Shown here: piece by piece, positions 7,499 through 14,804 of the stretch
How the letters are laid out: each line of letters starts with the position of its first letter
How positions within the stretch are numbered: the first letter of the stretch is position 1
Assembly: GCA_964437815.1 (NCBI GenBank)
Contig: CAYTIE010000018.1
Span: forward strand, 1 to 23,955
Direction: 5' to 3'
Source of the DNA: Marisimplicoccus sp964437815
GTDB lineage: Bacteria; Bacteroidota; Bacteroidia; Flavobacteriales; Flavobacteriaceae
Length of the DNA stretch: 23,955 nucleotides
The notes under the pieces: model-generated
The model's database searches: none
The model's input: the letters and a program-made list of their open reading frames with translations, nothing else
Told to the model about the DNA's origin: nothing
Position numbers and translations under genes: made by a program

Positions 7499-7598
7499 NN
7501 NNNNNNNNNNNNNNNNNNNNNNNNNNNNNNNNNNNNNNNNNNNNNNNNNNNNNNNNNNNNNNNNNNNNNNNNNNNNNNNNNNNNNNNNNNNNNNNNNN
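7499..7598. other. Assembly gap (100 N)
   Basis: Exactly 100 N, length unknown. It hides the 5' ends and shared promoter region of the divergent esterase (left, minus) and NTF2-like lipoprotein (right, plus). Confidence 0.98.
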
Positions 7599-8099
7599 TA
7601 TATAACAATTTTATTACTGAGTCTAGCAATTATAGGTTGTGAAGCTCCTAGTGCGGATCCAAATGGAAGAACATTAATTGATCCTACGGATTTAATTGCA
7701 GTTTCAGATGCTTTTGATGATGCATTAAATTCTGCAGATATTGAAAAACTATCATCTATGTTAAGTGAAGATGTTTCATGGGCTTTCCCTAATGGTGTAA
7801 CCATTGAAGGCAAAGAGGCAGTTACTGAACTTCTTGCAGGAGTATCTCAAATTTGGACTACTATTGACCAAAATAGTGGAGATACAGTACACCTTGGTGT
7901 AACAGGTGGTGAAGAAGGAGAAGAATGGAGAGTGCTACTTAGCTGGGGAGAGGCAACATATGCAAATGAAGCTACATCTATCAGTATACCTTATCACCAA
8001 GTAACATGGTTTACTGATGATAATCTAATAGCTGGGATTTCTGGACTATATGATAGAACAGAGTTAGTAGCTAGCTATGAAGAAGATCCTATCAAGTAA
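7599..8099 (+). CDS. NTF2/SnoaL-like lipoprotein 1 (5' end lost in gap)
   Basis: The first visible residues, YITILLLSLAIIGC, are the end of a lipoprotein signal with the lipobox IIGC, so only a few N-terminal codons are missing. The mature part (about 150 residues, very acidic) begins with a helix-rich stretch, LIAVSDAFDDALNSADIEKL, followed by the DVSWAFPNGVTIEGKEAV motif and beta strands such as WRVLLSWGEATYA and YHQVTWFTDDNLIAGISG. This is the helix-then-curved-sheet pattern of SnoaL/NTF2-like proteins. The family includes isomerases, dehydratases and non-enzymatic binding proteins, so function is unknown. A strong hairpin terminator follows at 8121-8150. It is the first of three such lipoproteins here. 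Confidence 0.75.
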   Translation, partial: YITILLLSLAIIGCEAPSADPNGRTLIDPTDLIAVSDAFDDALNSADIEKLSSMLSEDVSWAFPNGVTIEGKEAVTELLAGVSQIWTTIDQNSGDTVHLGVTGGEEGEEWRVLLSWGEATYANEATSISIPYHQVTWFTDDNLIAGISGLYDRTELVASYEEDPIK

Positions 8100-8120
8100 A
8101 TTCATTTACTTTTAGATATT

Positions 8121-8150
8121 AAAAAACCCTGCATTTTGTGGGGTTTTTTT
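8121..8150 (+). terminator. Rho-independent terminator after lipoprotein 1
   Basis: AAAAAACCC, an 11-12 base loop, then GGGTTTTTTT: a 9-bp stem with a T run, 21 bases after the stop at 8099. Confidence 0.85.
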
Positions 8151-8157
8151 ATATTTG
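8150..8157 (+). promoter_or_regulatory. -7 box for lipoprotein 2, inside the terminator tail
   Basis: TATATTTG matches TAnnTTTG exactly and ends 23 bases before the ATG at 8181. It begins in the last T of the preceding terminator. No good TTTG -33 box at the usual spacing. Confidence 0.4.
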
Positions 8158-8180
8158 GTTATTAACTAAAAACTTAAAAA

Positions 8181-8702
8181 ATGAAAAAAATAATATTACT
8201 TACTCTTGCAGTTTTTATTGTTTCTTGTCAATCTAATAATACAGTTAGTGAAGAAGATTCTCAGATTTTTGAACAAAATGTTCAAACTATAAAAGATAGT
8301 TGGATAAAAGGCTATGAAGAAGCAAATGCTGAAAAAGTAGTTTCCTTTATGGCTGATTCTATTCAATGGAATGGCCCTAGTGGAAGTACTGTAGGTATTG
8401 ATTCACTCAAAGAGAGTGTTCAATATTGGATAGAAAATTTTGAAGATATGTCTTTTACTGAAGGTAGCGGACTTCCTGGAACTGATGTTGGATTTTGGGG
8501 AGGGAATACATACCCAGTTTCTGAAGCAATGGCAGGACCAAATAATGTTAGAATGTATGGGACATGGAGTATGACAAACTCTAGTACTGGAAAATCAGCA
8601 AAAGTTAAAAGCTATGCAGTATTGAGTTTCAATTCTGATGGGAAAGTACACGCCGTTACTGAATATGGCTCTTTTGGAAGTGTTCGTAACAGCTTTGAAT
8701 AG
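8181..8702 (+). CDS. NTF2/SnoaL-like lipoprotein 2
   Basis: A 173-residue protein with a lipoprotein signal, MKKIILLTLAVFIVSC, lipobox IVSC. The mature part is acidic and shows the NTF2-like order: helices with IKDSWIKGYEEANAEKVVSFMAD, the SIQWNGPSGSTVGIDSLKE motif that parallels DVSWAFPNG in lipoprotein 1, and strands ending in SYAVLSFNSDGKVHAVTEYGS. The last strand with a DGK turn is typical of SnoaL-like proteins. Function unknown; the three lipoproteins are probably paralogues retained for envelope binding or enzymatic roles. It has its own promoter candidate and a hairpin terminator about 120 bases downstream, so it looks monocistronic. Confidence 0.8.
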   Translation: MKKIILLTLAVFIVSCQSNNTVSEEDSQIFEQNVQTIKDSWIKGYEEANAEKVVSFMADSIQWNGPSGSTVGIDSLKESVQYWIENFEDMSFTEGSGLPGTDVGFWGGNTYPVSEAMAGPNNVRMYGTWSMTNSSTGKSAKVKSYAVLSFNSDGKVHAVTEYGSFGSVRNSFE

Positions 8703-9002
8703 CAGTTATTTGGATTTATTCTATTGAATGTTAACTTATTAACAATCATTTCATAAACTGTAAAATCTTAATAGATTTGTTTAGTTAGCTTAAACGCAAA
8801 CATAAATTGGTTTATGGTAAATAGAAAAACCCTCAGAATTACTTCTGAGGGTTTTTTGTTTGTTAAGTCAAATTTTCACTGACTTCTTTTAGACTATTAA
8901 CCAATTAATTTAGACTAAAAACAAATACAGAGATGAAAGTATGCATTTATTTTCCTTTATCTAATAATTGATCTAATTAGTTATTTACAAGATTTCAACA
9001 AT
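8703..9002. other. Gene-free stretch with terminator and short repeats
   Basis: Between the stops of two convergent lipoprotein genes. It holds a small inverted repeat GTTAA-ctta-TTAAC (8730-8743), a weak hairpin around 8777-8802, the strong terminator at 8825-8857 and a 9-base direct repeat TTTAGACTA at 8888-8896 and 8909-8917. No convincing ORF; the longest ATG frame (8932) has 12 codons. The first 155 bases are probably the 3' untranslated region of lipoprotein 2. Confidence 0.6.
8825..8857 (+). terminator. Strong, probably bidirectional terminator
   Basis: AAAAACCCTCAGAA, loop TTAC, TTCTGAGGGTTTTT: a perfect 14-bp stem flanked by A and T runs, so it could stop transcription of the plus-strand lipoprotein 2 and of the minus-strand lipoprotein 3. 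Confidence 0.9.
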
Positions 9003-9500
9003 TTATTCCTGATCAACATTTTCTACTCTATACTGAGTAAGGCTCATTATTTTTCCATCTTGAACAAAATAAATTTCATGATTCCAGTTAACAACTTCTT
9101 CAGAGTCATCAGTAGCAGGATATGTTACTTCAAATCCAGCATTAACATACTCTCCTCCTAGAGAAGGGTTCAGATCAACCGAATAAGCATAATTATATTC
9201 CCACGTTACTTGATCTCCACTAGTTTGTGTAGCAATAAAATCATCAAAAGTGTTAGTTACTGAACCATTAAATCTTGTAAAAACAAGAGAGTCAGAAAAG
9301 TAAGGTCTCATTCCTTCATAATCTTCAGCAGCCCAAAGACCATCAACTGTAGAAACAATATCAATCGCATCTTGAGTTCCTAAATGCCATTGTAGATCAG
9401 AGTTTTCTCCGGTTACAAAACCAATAGTTCTTTCAGGTGCATCACATGCTCCAAGCAATAAAGCGATAGATAATATGAATAGTTTAGATAATTTTTTCAT
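9003..9500 (-). CDS. NTF2/SnoaL-like lipoprotein 3
   Basis: A 165-residue protein with a lipoprotein signal, MKKLSKLFILSIALLLGAC, lipobox LGAC. The mature part is acidic. It has an N-terminal helix region (DAIDIVSTVDGLWAAEDYEGM), then YFSDSLVFTRFNG, which parallels the D-S-x-x-W/F...NG motif of lipoproteins 1 and 2, and a final strand with HEIYFVQDGKIMSLTQYR, the usual DGKI turn of SnoaL-like proteins. Function unknown. It faces lipoprotein 2 on the opposite strand, with the terminator at 8825-8857 serving as the shared end. Upstream is a 233-base AT-rich spacer shared with the RidA gene. Confidence 0.78.
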   Translation of the reverse strand: MKKLSKLFILSIALLLGACDAPERTIGFVTGENSDLQWHLGTQDAIDIVSTVDGLWAAEDYEGMRPYFSDSLVFTRFNGSVTNTFDDFIATQTSGDQVTWEYNYAYSVDLNPSLGGEYVNAGFEVTYPATDDSEEVVNWNHEIYFVQDGKIMSLTQYRVENVDQE

Positions 9501-9525
9501 TTTAAATTAATTTTTGAATAAGTGT

Positions 9526-9533
9526 CAAAGATA
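9526..9533 (-). promoter_or_regulatory. -7 box for lipoprotein 3
   Basis: On the minus strand TATCTTTG (plus: CAAAGATA) matches TAnnTTTG and gives a leader of about 19 bases before the ATG at 9500. No convincing -33 box. Confidence 0.4.
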
Positions 9534-9686
9534 AGGAATACAAAATTAGTAGATTTAGACGTTTGTATCATTTTTATCATGTATTATTTTATAATTATAT
9601 TATATCATAATTTTTAGATAATTAATTATTAATACAAATATTTAAACAAATATTTGAATAATATTACTATTTTTTAATATAATTTA

Positions 9687-9694
9687 TATATTTG
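9687..9694 (+). promoter_or_regulatory. -7 box for the RidA lipoprotein
   Basis: TATATTTG, 39 bases before the ATG at 9734, in a very AT-rich 233-base divergent spacer. The spacer also has the short palindromes CAAATATTTG (9647-9656) and AATACGTATT (9695-9704), the latter directly after the box, which could be operators or chance. Confidence 0.35.
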
Positions 9695-9733
9695 AATACG
9701 TATTAATAATACATATAAATAATACATTAAAAA

Positions 9734-10216
9734 ATGTACAAAATTTACCTGTTTTTTGTTATAATCATATTTTCATCGTGCAGCATAGAATTATTTCGCA
9801 GTAATACTGAAATTGAAAAGGCAAATAGTCCTAGCATAGAACATTTTACCTCCTCTGAATCAAAAGAACTTGGATTTCCATTTTCAGATGCTACTATAGT
9901 AGACAACATTATATATGTTTCTGGACAAGTAGGTAATTTTCCTGGCACTACAAAATTAATTTCTGGCGGAATCGGACCTGAAACAACCCAAGCTCTTAAT
10001 AATATTAAATCAACACTTAATAAATTAGGAAGTTCATCCGATAATATTTTTAAATGTCTTTGTATGCTTGCTGATATTAATGATTATTCAGAAATGAATC
10101 AAGCTTACCGAATGTTTTTTAAAGAAAATAAAAAACCCTCTAGAAGTACTTTTGCAGGAAGTGGACTAGCACTAGGAGCTAAGATTGAAATAGAATGCTG
10201 GGCAGTGAAAAAGTAG
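9734..10216 (+). CDS. Lipoprotein-anchored RidA-family protein
   Basis: A 160-residue protein: a lipoprotein signal (residues 1-15, lipobox FSSC with Cys16), a short linker and a complete RidA/YjgF/UK114 domain (about 35-160). Family features visible are FPFSDATIVDNIIYVSGQVG near 48-67, GPETTQALNNIKSTLNKLG near 81-99, and the C-terminal signature PSRSTFAGSGLALGAKIEIE at 135-154, in which Arg137 corresponds to the catalytic arginine of enamine/imine deaminases. RidA normally works in the cytosol, hydrolysing reactive 2-aminoacrylate made by PLP enzymes. A lipid-anchored version implies an envelope substrate or a different role. It is convergent with the small protein at 10217, with no base between the stops. 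Confidence 0.85.
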   Translation: MYKIYLFFVIIIFSSCSIELFRSNTEIEKANSPSIEHFTSSESKELGFPFSDATIVDNIIYVSGQVGNFPGTTKLISGGIGPETTQALNNIKSTLNKLGSSSDNIFKCLCMLADINDYSEMNQAYRMFFKENKKPSRSTFAGSGLALGAKIEIECWAVKK

Positions 10217-10420
10217 TTATTTATTTGGAACCTTAACTTTTAACTCGGCAATAAGCTCTAACAATAATTCGTCTGCTTTATCATCAGCAGCAGATCTTTT
10301 TTTAGCATCAAATTTATTATAGACAGTTTTAAAATGAGTTGCCGTTTTTTTATTAATTCTTTTGAGAAGGAATGCTTCTTCAACTCTTCTTAAAAAGATA
10401 CTTTTTGAATTAATAGTCAT
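10217..10420 (-). CDS. Small conserved-looking protein, function unknown
   Basis: A 67-residue, charged, mostly helical protein without signal peptide or membrane segment. Notable stretches are IFLRRVEEAFLLKRINKKTA and KKRSAADDKADELLLELIAEL, the latter a probable amphipathic helix. I do not recognise the family. It begins with ATG at 10420 and abuts the convergent RidA stop. The reading frame has the amino-acid make-up of a real cytosolic protein and lies in otherwise coding-dense DNA, which is the main reason for calling it. A ribosome- or nucleic-acid-associated role is possible from the basic N-terminal half but is a guess. Confidence 0.6.
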   Translation of the reverse strand: MTINSKSIFLRRVEEAFLLKRINKKTATHFKTVYNKFDAKKRSAADDKADELLLELIAELKVKVPNK

Positions 10421-10490
10421 TTTGGCTTATATATTTGTTTAAAATTATAAAAAAAAAGATACTGTGCAACTTATCAGGATAAAAAAAGTA

Positions 10491-12722
10491 TTATAAACCA
10501 AACAAATACTGAAACTTCAAAAATATTTGCGATTTATTTACAACATAATGAGGTGAGTTATAATCTGGAAAATCTTGAATAGCATTTTGATTTCCACCTA
10601 TATAAAAGATTGTGTCAGGATTTGGTGTCCATGAAATAAGTGGTTGAAAGAAAAGCTTTTTTGAAAAGTCATTATACTCGGATATAAATCTAAGGTTTAA
10701 TTCATTTGAAAATTGGTATCTTAAATCGAGTCTTCCAATATAACCCTTGAAATAAAAATCCTTACCATCTAATTCCCTAATTGATGAATAACTTATTGAA
10801 GGTTTTATTCTAAAATTGTTATTTATTGCTATTTCAGCTGAGAAGTTAACATTCTCTCTATCTCCTAGAGCTAAATCCCTATAAGAAATATCGGGGCCCC
10901 ATGTATAGAATAATGATAAGTTAAGAAAACTAAAAGGTCGAGTAGACATTCTAATAAAATGATTTACAAAGTCTTCAAACTTAGCATCTAGATGTGTCTT
11001 TACAAAGTTATACTCATAATTATAAAGAATATCAGTGTTTAGTATTGTTAATATTTGAATATAATATTGAAAATTAGATCTAGCTATTTCATTGTTCTGG
11101 TTATAGGTAAAATCTTGCTTCAAACTAATCCTATAGTTTTTTAATAAATCGGTGTTTGGAAATTGGTAATAGCTGTGCCAAAAAGAATATTTTTTTAAAT
11201 CATTTCCAGTAACAAAACCATTATCTGATCTAAACCCTTGTGAGATGTCTGTGTACTGAATAAATGACCTCCAAGTTTCTGTTTCTCTTCTGATCTCTGC
11301 ATATAGCGCACTTCCATTAATTTTCTCTCCATCTAACTTTACTGTATAGTCCCCAAATTTTTTATCTGAGTCAATCCAATCTGCTATCGGCTCTTTGTTT
11401 GAATTTGCAAAGTATTCTAACTCAAACTTCCATATATTAGAAAACTTAAAAAGAGCATCTATTCCGAACAAATTACCATAAGCTCCATCTTCATAAGATC
11501 TAGTTGAACTTAAAACCCCAATCTGAGCGTTGGTGTTTATAAAATTCTGATATCGAATTACATTACTAAAACTTTTCCCTCCAACTCCAGAAAAAGACTC
11601 ATATTGAGTTGGCACTAAATATGGAGACTCCTCATCAAAAGCAGATAATAAATACAATCGAGATTTTTTTCCTTGATTTATTATTTTTCCAGCAAAAGTT
11701 GGGTTATTAATAGCCCTTGAGTAAAAAACATCCAAAGAATAATCCATAGCATCAATCCCTCTATTAAAAAAAGGTCTTTTCTCTGGATAGTTTATTGCAG
11801 TTGGAGAATTAATATCAATTTTTGTTTCATCTGCTTCAACCTGAGAAAAATCAGGATTTACTGTAGCTTCTAATGCTAGATTCTTGTTTAATTCTATGTT
11901 AGCACCTATTCCATATTCTATATTTGGAGTTTCATAATTTATACGGTCATAAAATTTAGTTCTTTCTCCAGATACGTTAGAGCTTATATATGGAAGGAGA
12001 TCAAATTTCTTATCTATTTTGATATCATTCATTACAATTGTGTGGTCAATCTGACAAAGCTTACATGTGTTATCTCTATCTTGCATACTACTATAAACCC
12101 TAGCCTTTGCCCCCTGATTAGTAATGTCCCTATAATAGGTACTCAAGTTAATTTTCCATCTTTGATTATTTCCATTAGGAAAAGGTATTTCTGAAAATGG
12201 TATTATAAATTCAACCTCATATCCAAAATCAGTATATCTTCCTAAAGATTTAAAATCAAAATTAGCATCTAGAGACCAACCTGAATTCTGTCCGGAATAT
12301 CCGCTTGCTTCAACTCTAACACCATCAGCTTGACTTCCATATAGATTAGAAGTTAAACCAATATTATTTCTTGCATCACCATATGTGTCAAGATGAATAT
12401 TTGTAAAGTCATCTTCAAATAAAGATCTAGTATCTCGTGGATGAATTGAAGCTATAACTTCATCCCTATAAGCCTTAAATCCAATATATAGAAAAGTATC
12501 TGTATATACTAAATAGCCTGTGGTCTTATATGAAGGAGCTATATTATACCCCGGCTCATGCTCATAAATAATATCTAACTCAACTGCATCTCCTAACTCT
12601 TGTTCAGAAAGAATTCCATCTAAAACAAATATAGATTCATCTGCTTTAATAAGATTTAATATATTTTCTTGAGAAAATGAGTAAGAACAAAGTAGGATAA
12701 AAATAAGGAGCTTGATGTTCAT
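10491..12722 (-). CDS. DUF5916 protein (CBM9-like domain plus predicted beta-barrel)
   Basis: A 743-residue protein with a Sec signal (residues 1-18, ending YSFSQ). Residues about 30-215 resemble the family-9 carbohydrate-binding-like domain (FVLDGILSEQE at 32-42, HPRDTRS, SNLYGSQADGV at 125-135, VEFIIPFSEIPFP at 170-182). The rest is the DUF5916 region: RDNTCKLCQI with Cys220 and Cys223, LLPYIS, NPDFSQVEAD at 289-298 and NYPEKRPFFNRGID at 311-324, followed by many alternating aromatic strands ending in a C-terminal strand FQYLFGL, as in outer-membrane barrels. The family is common in Bacteroidota; its role (surface binding, transport or hydrolysis) is not established. The paralogue at 21900 shares all these motifs. 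Confidence 0.85.
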   Translation of the reverse strand: MNIKLLIFILLCSYSFSQENILNLIKADESIFVLDGILSEQELGDAVELDIIYEHEPGYNIAPSYKTTGYLVYTDTFLYIGFKAYRDEVIASIHPRDTRSLFEDDFTNIHLDTYGDARNNIGLTSNLYGSQADGVRVEASGYSGQNSGWSLDANFDFKSLGRYTDFGYEVEFIIPFSEIPFPNGNNQRWKINLSTYYRDITNQGAKARVYSSMQDRDNTCKLCQIDHTIVMNDIKIDKKFDLLPYISSNVSGERTKFYDRINYETPNIEYGIGANIELNKNLALEATVNPDFSQVEADETKIDINSPTAINYPEKRPFFNRGIDAMDYSLDVFYSRAINNPTFAGKIINQGKKSRLYLLSAFDEESPYLVPTQYESFSGVGGKSFSNVIRYQNFINTNAQIGVLSSTRSYEDGAYGNLFGIDALFKFSNIWKFELEYFANSNKEPIADWIDSDKKFGDYTVKLDGEKINGSALYAEIRRETETWRSFIQYTDISQGFRSDNGFVTGNDLKKYSFWHSYYQFPNTDLLKNYRISLKQDFTYNQNNEIARSNFQYYIQILTILNTDILYNYEYNFVKTHLDAKFEDFVNHFIRMSTRPFSFLNLSLFYTWGPDISYRDLALGDRENVNFSAEIAINNNFRIKPSISYSSIRELDGKDFYFKGYIGRLDLRYQFSNELNLRFISEYNDFSKKLFFQPLISWTPNPDTIFYIGGNQNAIQDFPDYNSPHYVVNKSQIFLKFQYLFGL

Positions 12723-12757
12723 AGTTATTGATTGTTATTAAATTTAATTAAAAAAGA

Positions 12758-12928
12758 TTACTTCTTTTTAAATAACGCTTTCACTTGAAATGAAAATCTT
12801 ATCCACAAAGCAAATGCTATTCCAATAACTCCAGTAGGCCAATAAATCACAAATAGTAATTTATAAAAGTCTTTTTTCTCTGACTCCCTTAATTTTTTCT
12901 TAAGTTCTTTGTAAGTAAGATTTTTCAT
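12758..12928 (-). CDS. Small single-pass membrane protein
   Basis: A 56-residue protein, taken from the ATG at 12928 (MKNLTYKELKKKL). An upstream in-frame ATG at 12979 would add 17 residues, but a good -7 box lies between the two, favouring the shorter form. The N-terminal half is a charged helix (KELKKKLRESEKKDFYK) and is followed by one hydrophobic span, LLFVIYWPTGVIGIAFALWI, and a basic end (KALFKKK). Family not recognised. It lies 35 bases upstream of the DUF5916 gene on the same strand and 58 bases after the upstream outer-membrane-like protein, so the three may form a transcript. Confidence 0.6.
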   Translation of the reverse strand: MKNLTYKELKKKLRESEKKDFYKLLFVIYWPTGVIGIAFALWIRFSFQVKALFKKK

Positions 12929-12945
12929 TCTATGTTTTCTAGAAT

Positions 12946-12953
12946 CAAATATA
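12946..12953 (-). promoter_or_regulatory. -7 box that decides the start of the small membrane protein
   Basis: On the minus strand TATATTTG (plus: CAAATATA) lies 17 bases before the ATG at 12928 and inside the longer reading frame, which supports the shorter start. Confidence 0.4.
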
Positions 12954-12986
12954 TAGGATTGGTATAAGAATAAATACATATTAGAA

Positions 12987-13445
12987 TTAAAATTTGTATT
13001 TCAAACGAAATCTAAAAGCGCTTGATGTATCCCAACCAACTCTAAATGTAAAGTCCTTATATGGATAGTCAAGTACAATAGCTGCGTCCTCATTTAAATT
13101 ATACCAAAACTCTTTTTGTATCAGTAGACTAAATTTTGAAAATTGATATGTTAAAGCTGGCTCAAGGCTAAGTTGATCTTTTTCTAGCACATAGTGCAGC
13201 GGTATAGATAAATAGAATTCCGAAGAATCTTTAAAAAAATTACGCTTATAAGTAATTCTATTTTCTAACTTATCATTCCTATGTCTTAGTATTATTCCTT
13301 TATAGGATAATGACAGGTAGGATTTCCCATTAGTTCGCATTTCATAACCGATAGAAGATAAAGCTTTAGACTGCTTTGATTCATCAGATTGAGAATAAGC
13401 TATCGATATTGATAAAAGGAAAACAAATAAGGTTTTTTTTATCAT
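12987..13445 (-). CDS. Secreted small beta-rich protein, possible outer-membrane barrel
   Basis: A 152-residue protein with a Sec signal (residues 1-18, ending IAYSQ). The mature part alternates short hydrophobic strands with charged turns: YLSLSYKGIILRHRN, KLENRITYKRNF, EFYLSIPLHYVLE, LSLEPALTYQFSKFSLLIQKEFWYN, FTFRVGWDTS and a last strand FRFRLKYKF ending in Phe. That is the pattern of a small eight-strand-like outer-membrane barrel. I do not recognise the family. A small hairpin TTTTGT-tcag-ACAAAA lies just upstream (13448-13463), over the promoter box. Confidence 0.65.
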   Translation of the reverse strand: MIKKTLFVFLLSISIAYSQSDESKQSKALSSIGYEMRTNGKSYLSLSYKGIILRHRNDKLENRITYKRNFFKDSSEFYLSIPLHYVLEKDQLSLEPALTYQFSKFSLLIQKEFWYNLNEDAAIVLDYPYKDFTFRVGWDTSSAFRFRLKYKF

Positions 13446-13458
13446 AATTTTGTTCAGA

Positions 13459-13466
13459 CAAAATTA
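13459..13466 (-). promoter_or_regulatory. -7 box for the small beta-rich protein
   Basis: On the minus strand TAATTTTG (plus: CAAAATTA), 13 bases before the ATG at 13445. It overlaps one arm of the inverted repeat at 13448-13463, so the repeat could be an operator or part of the 5' leader. Confidence 0.35.
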
Positions 13467-13520
13467 AATCCAAAAGATTAATAGAATTTTAAACTAATGT
13501 TAACAATAGGTTAGGATTTA

Positions 13521-14786
13521 TTATGTATTGTATTTTGAAAGTTCAGTTACAGCATTAACTAATGAGTCCAATTCTTCAGTTGTTGTAAATATATTAGGGC
13601 TGATTCTACATCCATGAACATTTGCTCCATCAATAGCGACAGTGAAGATTTTATATTCATCCAACAATAGTTGAGCCATTTTTCCTGGCTTTATATTTTT
13701 TAATCCTACATTCCCTATCCCACAACTTCTTTGAATATCCTCAGGAGTATTTACTAAAATATTTTTCTTTCCTCGTAATTTATCAGACCAATATCTTTGT
13801 AAGAATCTAAGCCTCTCTTCTTTCTTTTTTACGCCAATCCAATTTATATAATCAATAGCATTGGATATAGCAATGTCAGTATGAACAGGATGTGTCCCAG
13901 TATGGTTTAGCCTTTTTATATCATTTAAATCTTTTGATCCACTTGCAAAAAAAGGCCAAATTTTTCCAATATTTTTTTTATTTACATATAATAAACCTGC
14001 ACCTAATGGCGTGGATAACCACTTATGAAGACTTGAAGCATAATAGTCACATCCTAAATCATCAATAGAGACATCAAATTGACCAACACAATGAGCTCCA
14101 TCGACTAATACATCAACACCATAACCATGAGCCATATCACAAATCTTTCTAATAGGGAGAATATGTCCAGTAATGTTTATTTGGTGACAAACCATAATGA
14201 GTTTTGTCTTATTTGTAATTTGCCCTTCATACAAAGCAACAATCTCCTCATCAGATTTTGGATGATTTGGGACAGAAACAACTTTATTAGTTATTCCTTC
14301 TCTTTTTGCAACTAGCTTAAACATATTTATCATTGCCCCATAGTCTTGCTCTGCATAAATTGCTTCGTCTCCCTTTTTCCATGGAAATCCAGAAATTATT
14401 AGATCTAAAGACTCTGTTGAATTTCTTGTTATTACAAGTTCTTCCGAATTAGTATTGACTAGTTTTGCAAGTTTTGATGTTACTTTATCTTTATTTGGAA
14501 TTTGATAATTCCTCATATAAAAAGACCCTTCATAGTTAACATGCTTAACATGTTCTATAAAGTGTTCTAAAGTTGGCTGAGGAAGGATACAATAATATCC
14601 GCTTTCAAGATTAATATAATCATCCTTTAATTTATAATGAGACCTAACAACCTTCCATAATTCTTCATCATTTTCAATTTTAGGCAAATAATTAGATAAA
14701 GACAAAAGTTCTTTAGAGCTTGAGCCCATTAAAAAAGGAGATATAGATAAGCCTCCTAATACTTTTATAAAATTTCTTTTATCCAA
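13521..14786 (-). CDS. Exported PLP-dependent enzyme, aminotransferase class V fold
   Basis: A 421-residue protein of the isopenicillin N epimerase/cysteine desulfurase-like fold. Start is a TTG at 14786; no in-frame ATG is available. The N-terminus KRNFIKVLGGLSISPFLMG resembles a Tat signal with Lys-Arg in place of Arg-Arg. PLP-site residues visible are Thr124/Glu125 in RNSTESLDL, Asp229 and His232 in VLVDGAHCVGQ, and the Schiff-base Lys255 in SSLHKWLSTPLGAG. An SGSKDLNDIKRLNHTGTHP segment near 282-300 completes the usual cofactor pocket. Relatives remove or exchange amino or sulfur groups; the substrate is unknown. It is divergent from the Kazal lipoprotein with only 33 bases between starts. 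Confidence 0.82.
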   Translation of the reverse strand: MDKRNFIKVLGGLSISPFLMGSSSKELLSLSNYLPKIENDEELWKVVRSHYKLKDDYINLESGYYCILPQPTLEHFIEHVKHVNYEGSFYMRNYQIPNKDKVTSKLAKLVNTNSEELVITRNSTESLDLIISGFPWKKGDEAIYAEQDYGAMINMFKLVAKREGITNKVVSVPNHPKSDEEIVALYEGQITNKTKLIMVCHQINITGHILPIRKICDMAHGYGVDVLVDGAHCVGQFDVSIDDLGCDYYASSLHKWLSTPLGAGLLYVNKKNIGKIWPFFASGSKDLNDIKRLNHTGTHPVHTDIAISNAIDYINWIGVKKKEERLRFLQRYWSDKLRGKKNILVNTPEDIQRSCGIGNVGLKNIKPGKMAQLLLDEYKIFTVAIDGANVHGCRISPNIFTTTEELDSLVNAVTELSKYNT

Positions 14787-14792
14787 AAAATT

Positions 14793-14804
14793 ATACTTTA
14801 GTAT
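14793..14804. promoter_or_regulatory. Inverted repeat in a 33-base divergent spacer
   Basis: ATACT-tt-AGTAT lies in the only DNA between the starts of the PLP enzyme and the Kazal lipoprotein. A regulator bound here would affect both genes. It is short enough to be chance. Confidence 0.3.

Noticed and set aside
7406..7642. Plus-strand frames that run through the N gap at 7499-7598
   Set aside because: They join the antisense of the esterase to the lipoprotein across unknown sequence; only the part right of the gap is real coding.
7599..7813. Esterase frame continued rightwards through the gap on the minus strand
   Set aside because: The residues right of the gap are the antisense of lipoprotein 1, whose signal and lipobox are clear; the esterase 5' end is inside the gap.
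8932..8970. Tiny 12-codon ATG frame between lipoproteins 2 and 3
   Set aside because: Too short, no start signal and no features.
9647..9656. Palindrome CAAATATTTG as an operator
   Set aside because: The 233-base spacer is so AT-rich that such palindromes are expected by chance; noted only with the promoter entry.
9745..9948. 67-codon open frame antisense to the RidA gene
   Set aside because: The plus-strand RidA domain is complete with family motifs; the antisense frame shows none.
10217..10420. Possible ribosomal protein bS20
   Set aside because: Basic helical character is loosely similar, but the bS20 N-terminal pattern and length are absent.
14127..14315. 62-codon plus-strand frame inside the PLP enzyme gene
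   Set aside because: Antisense to a gene with a visible PLP site; no protein features.
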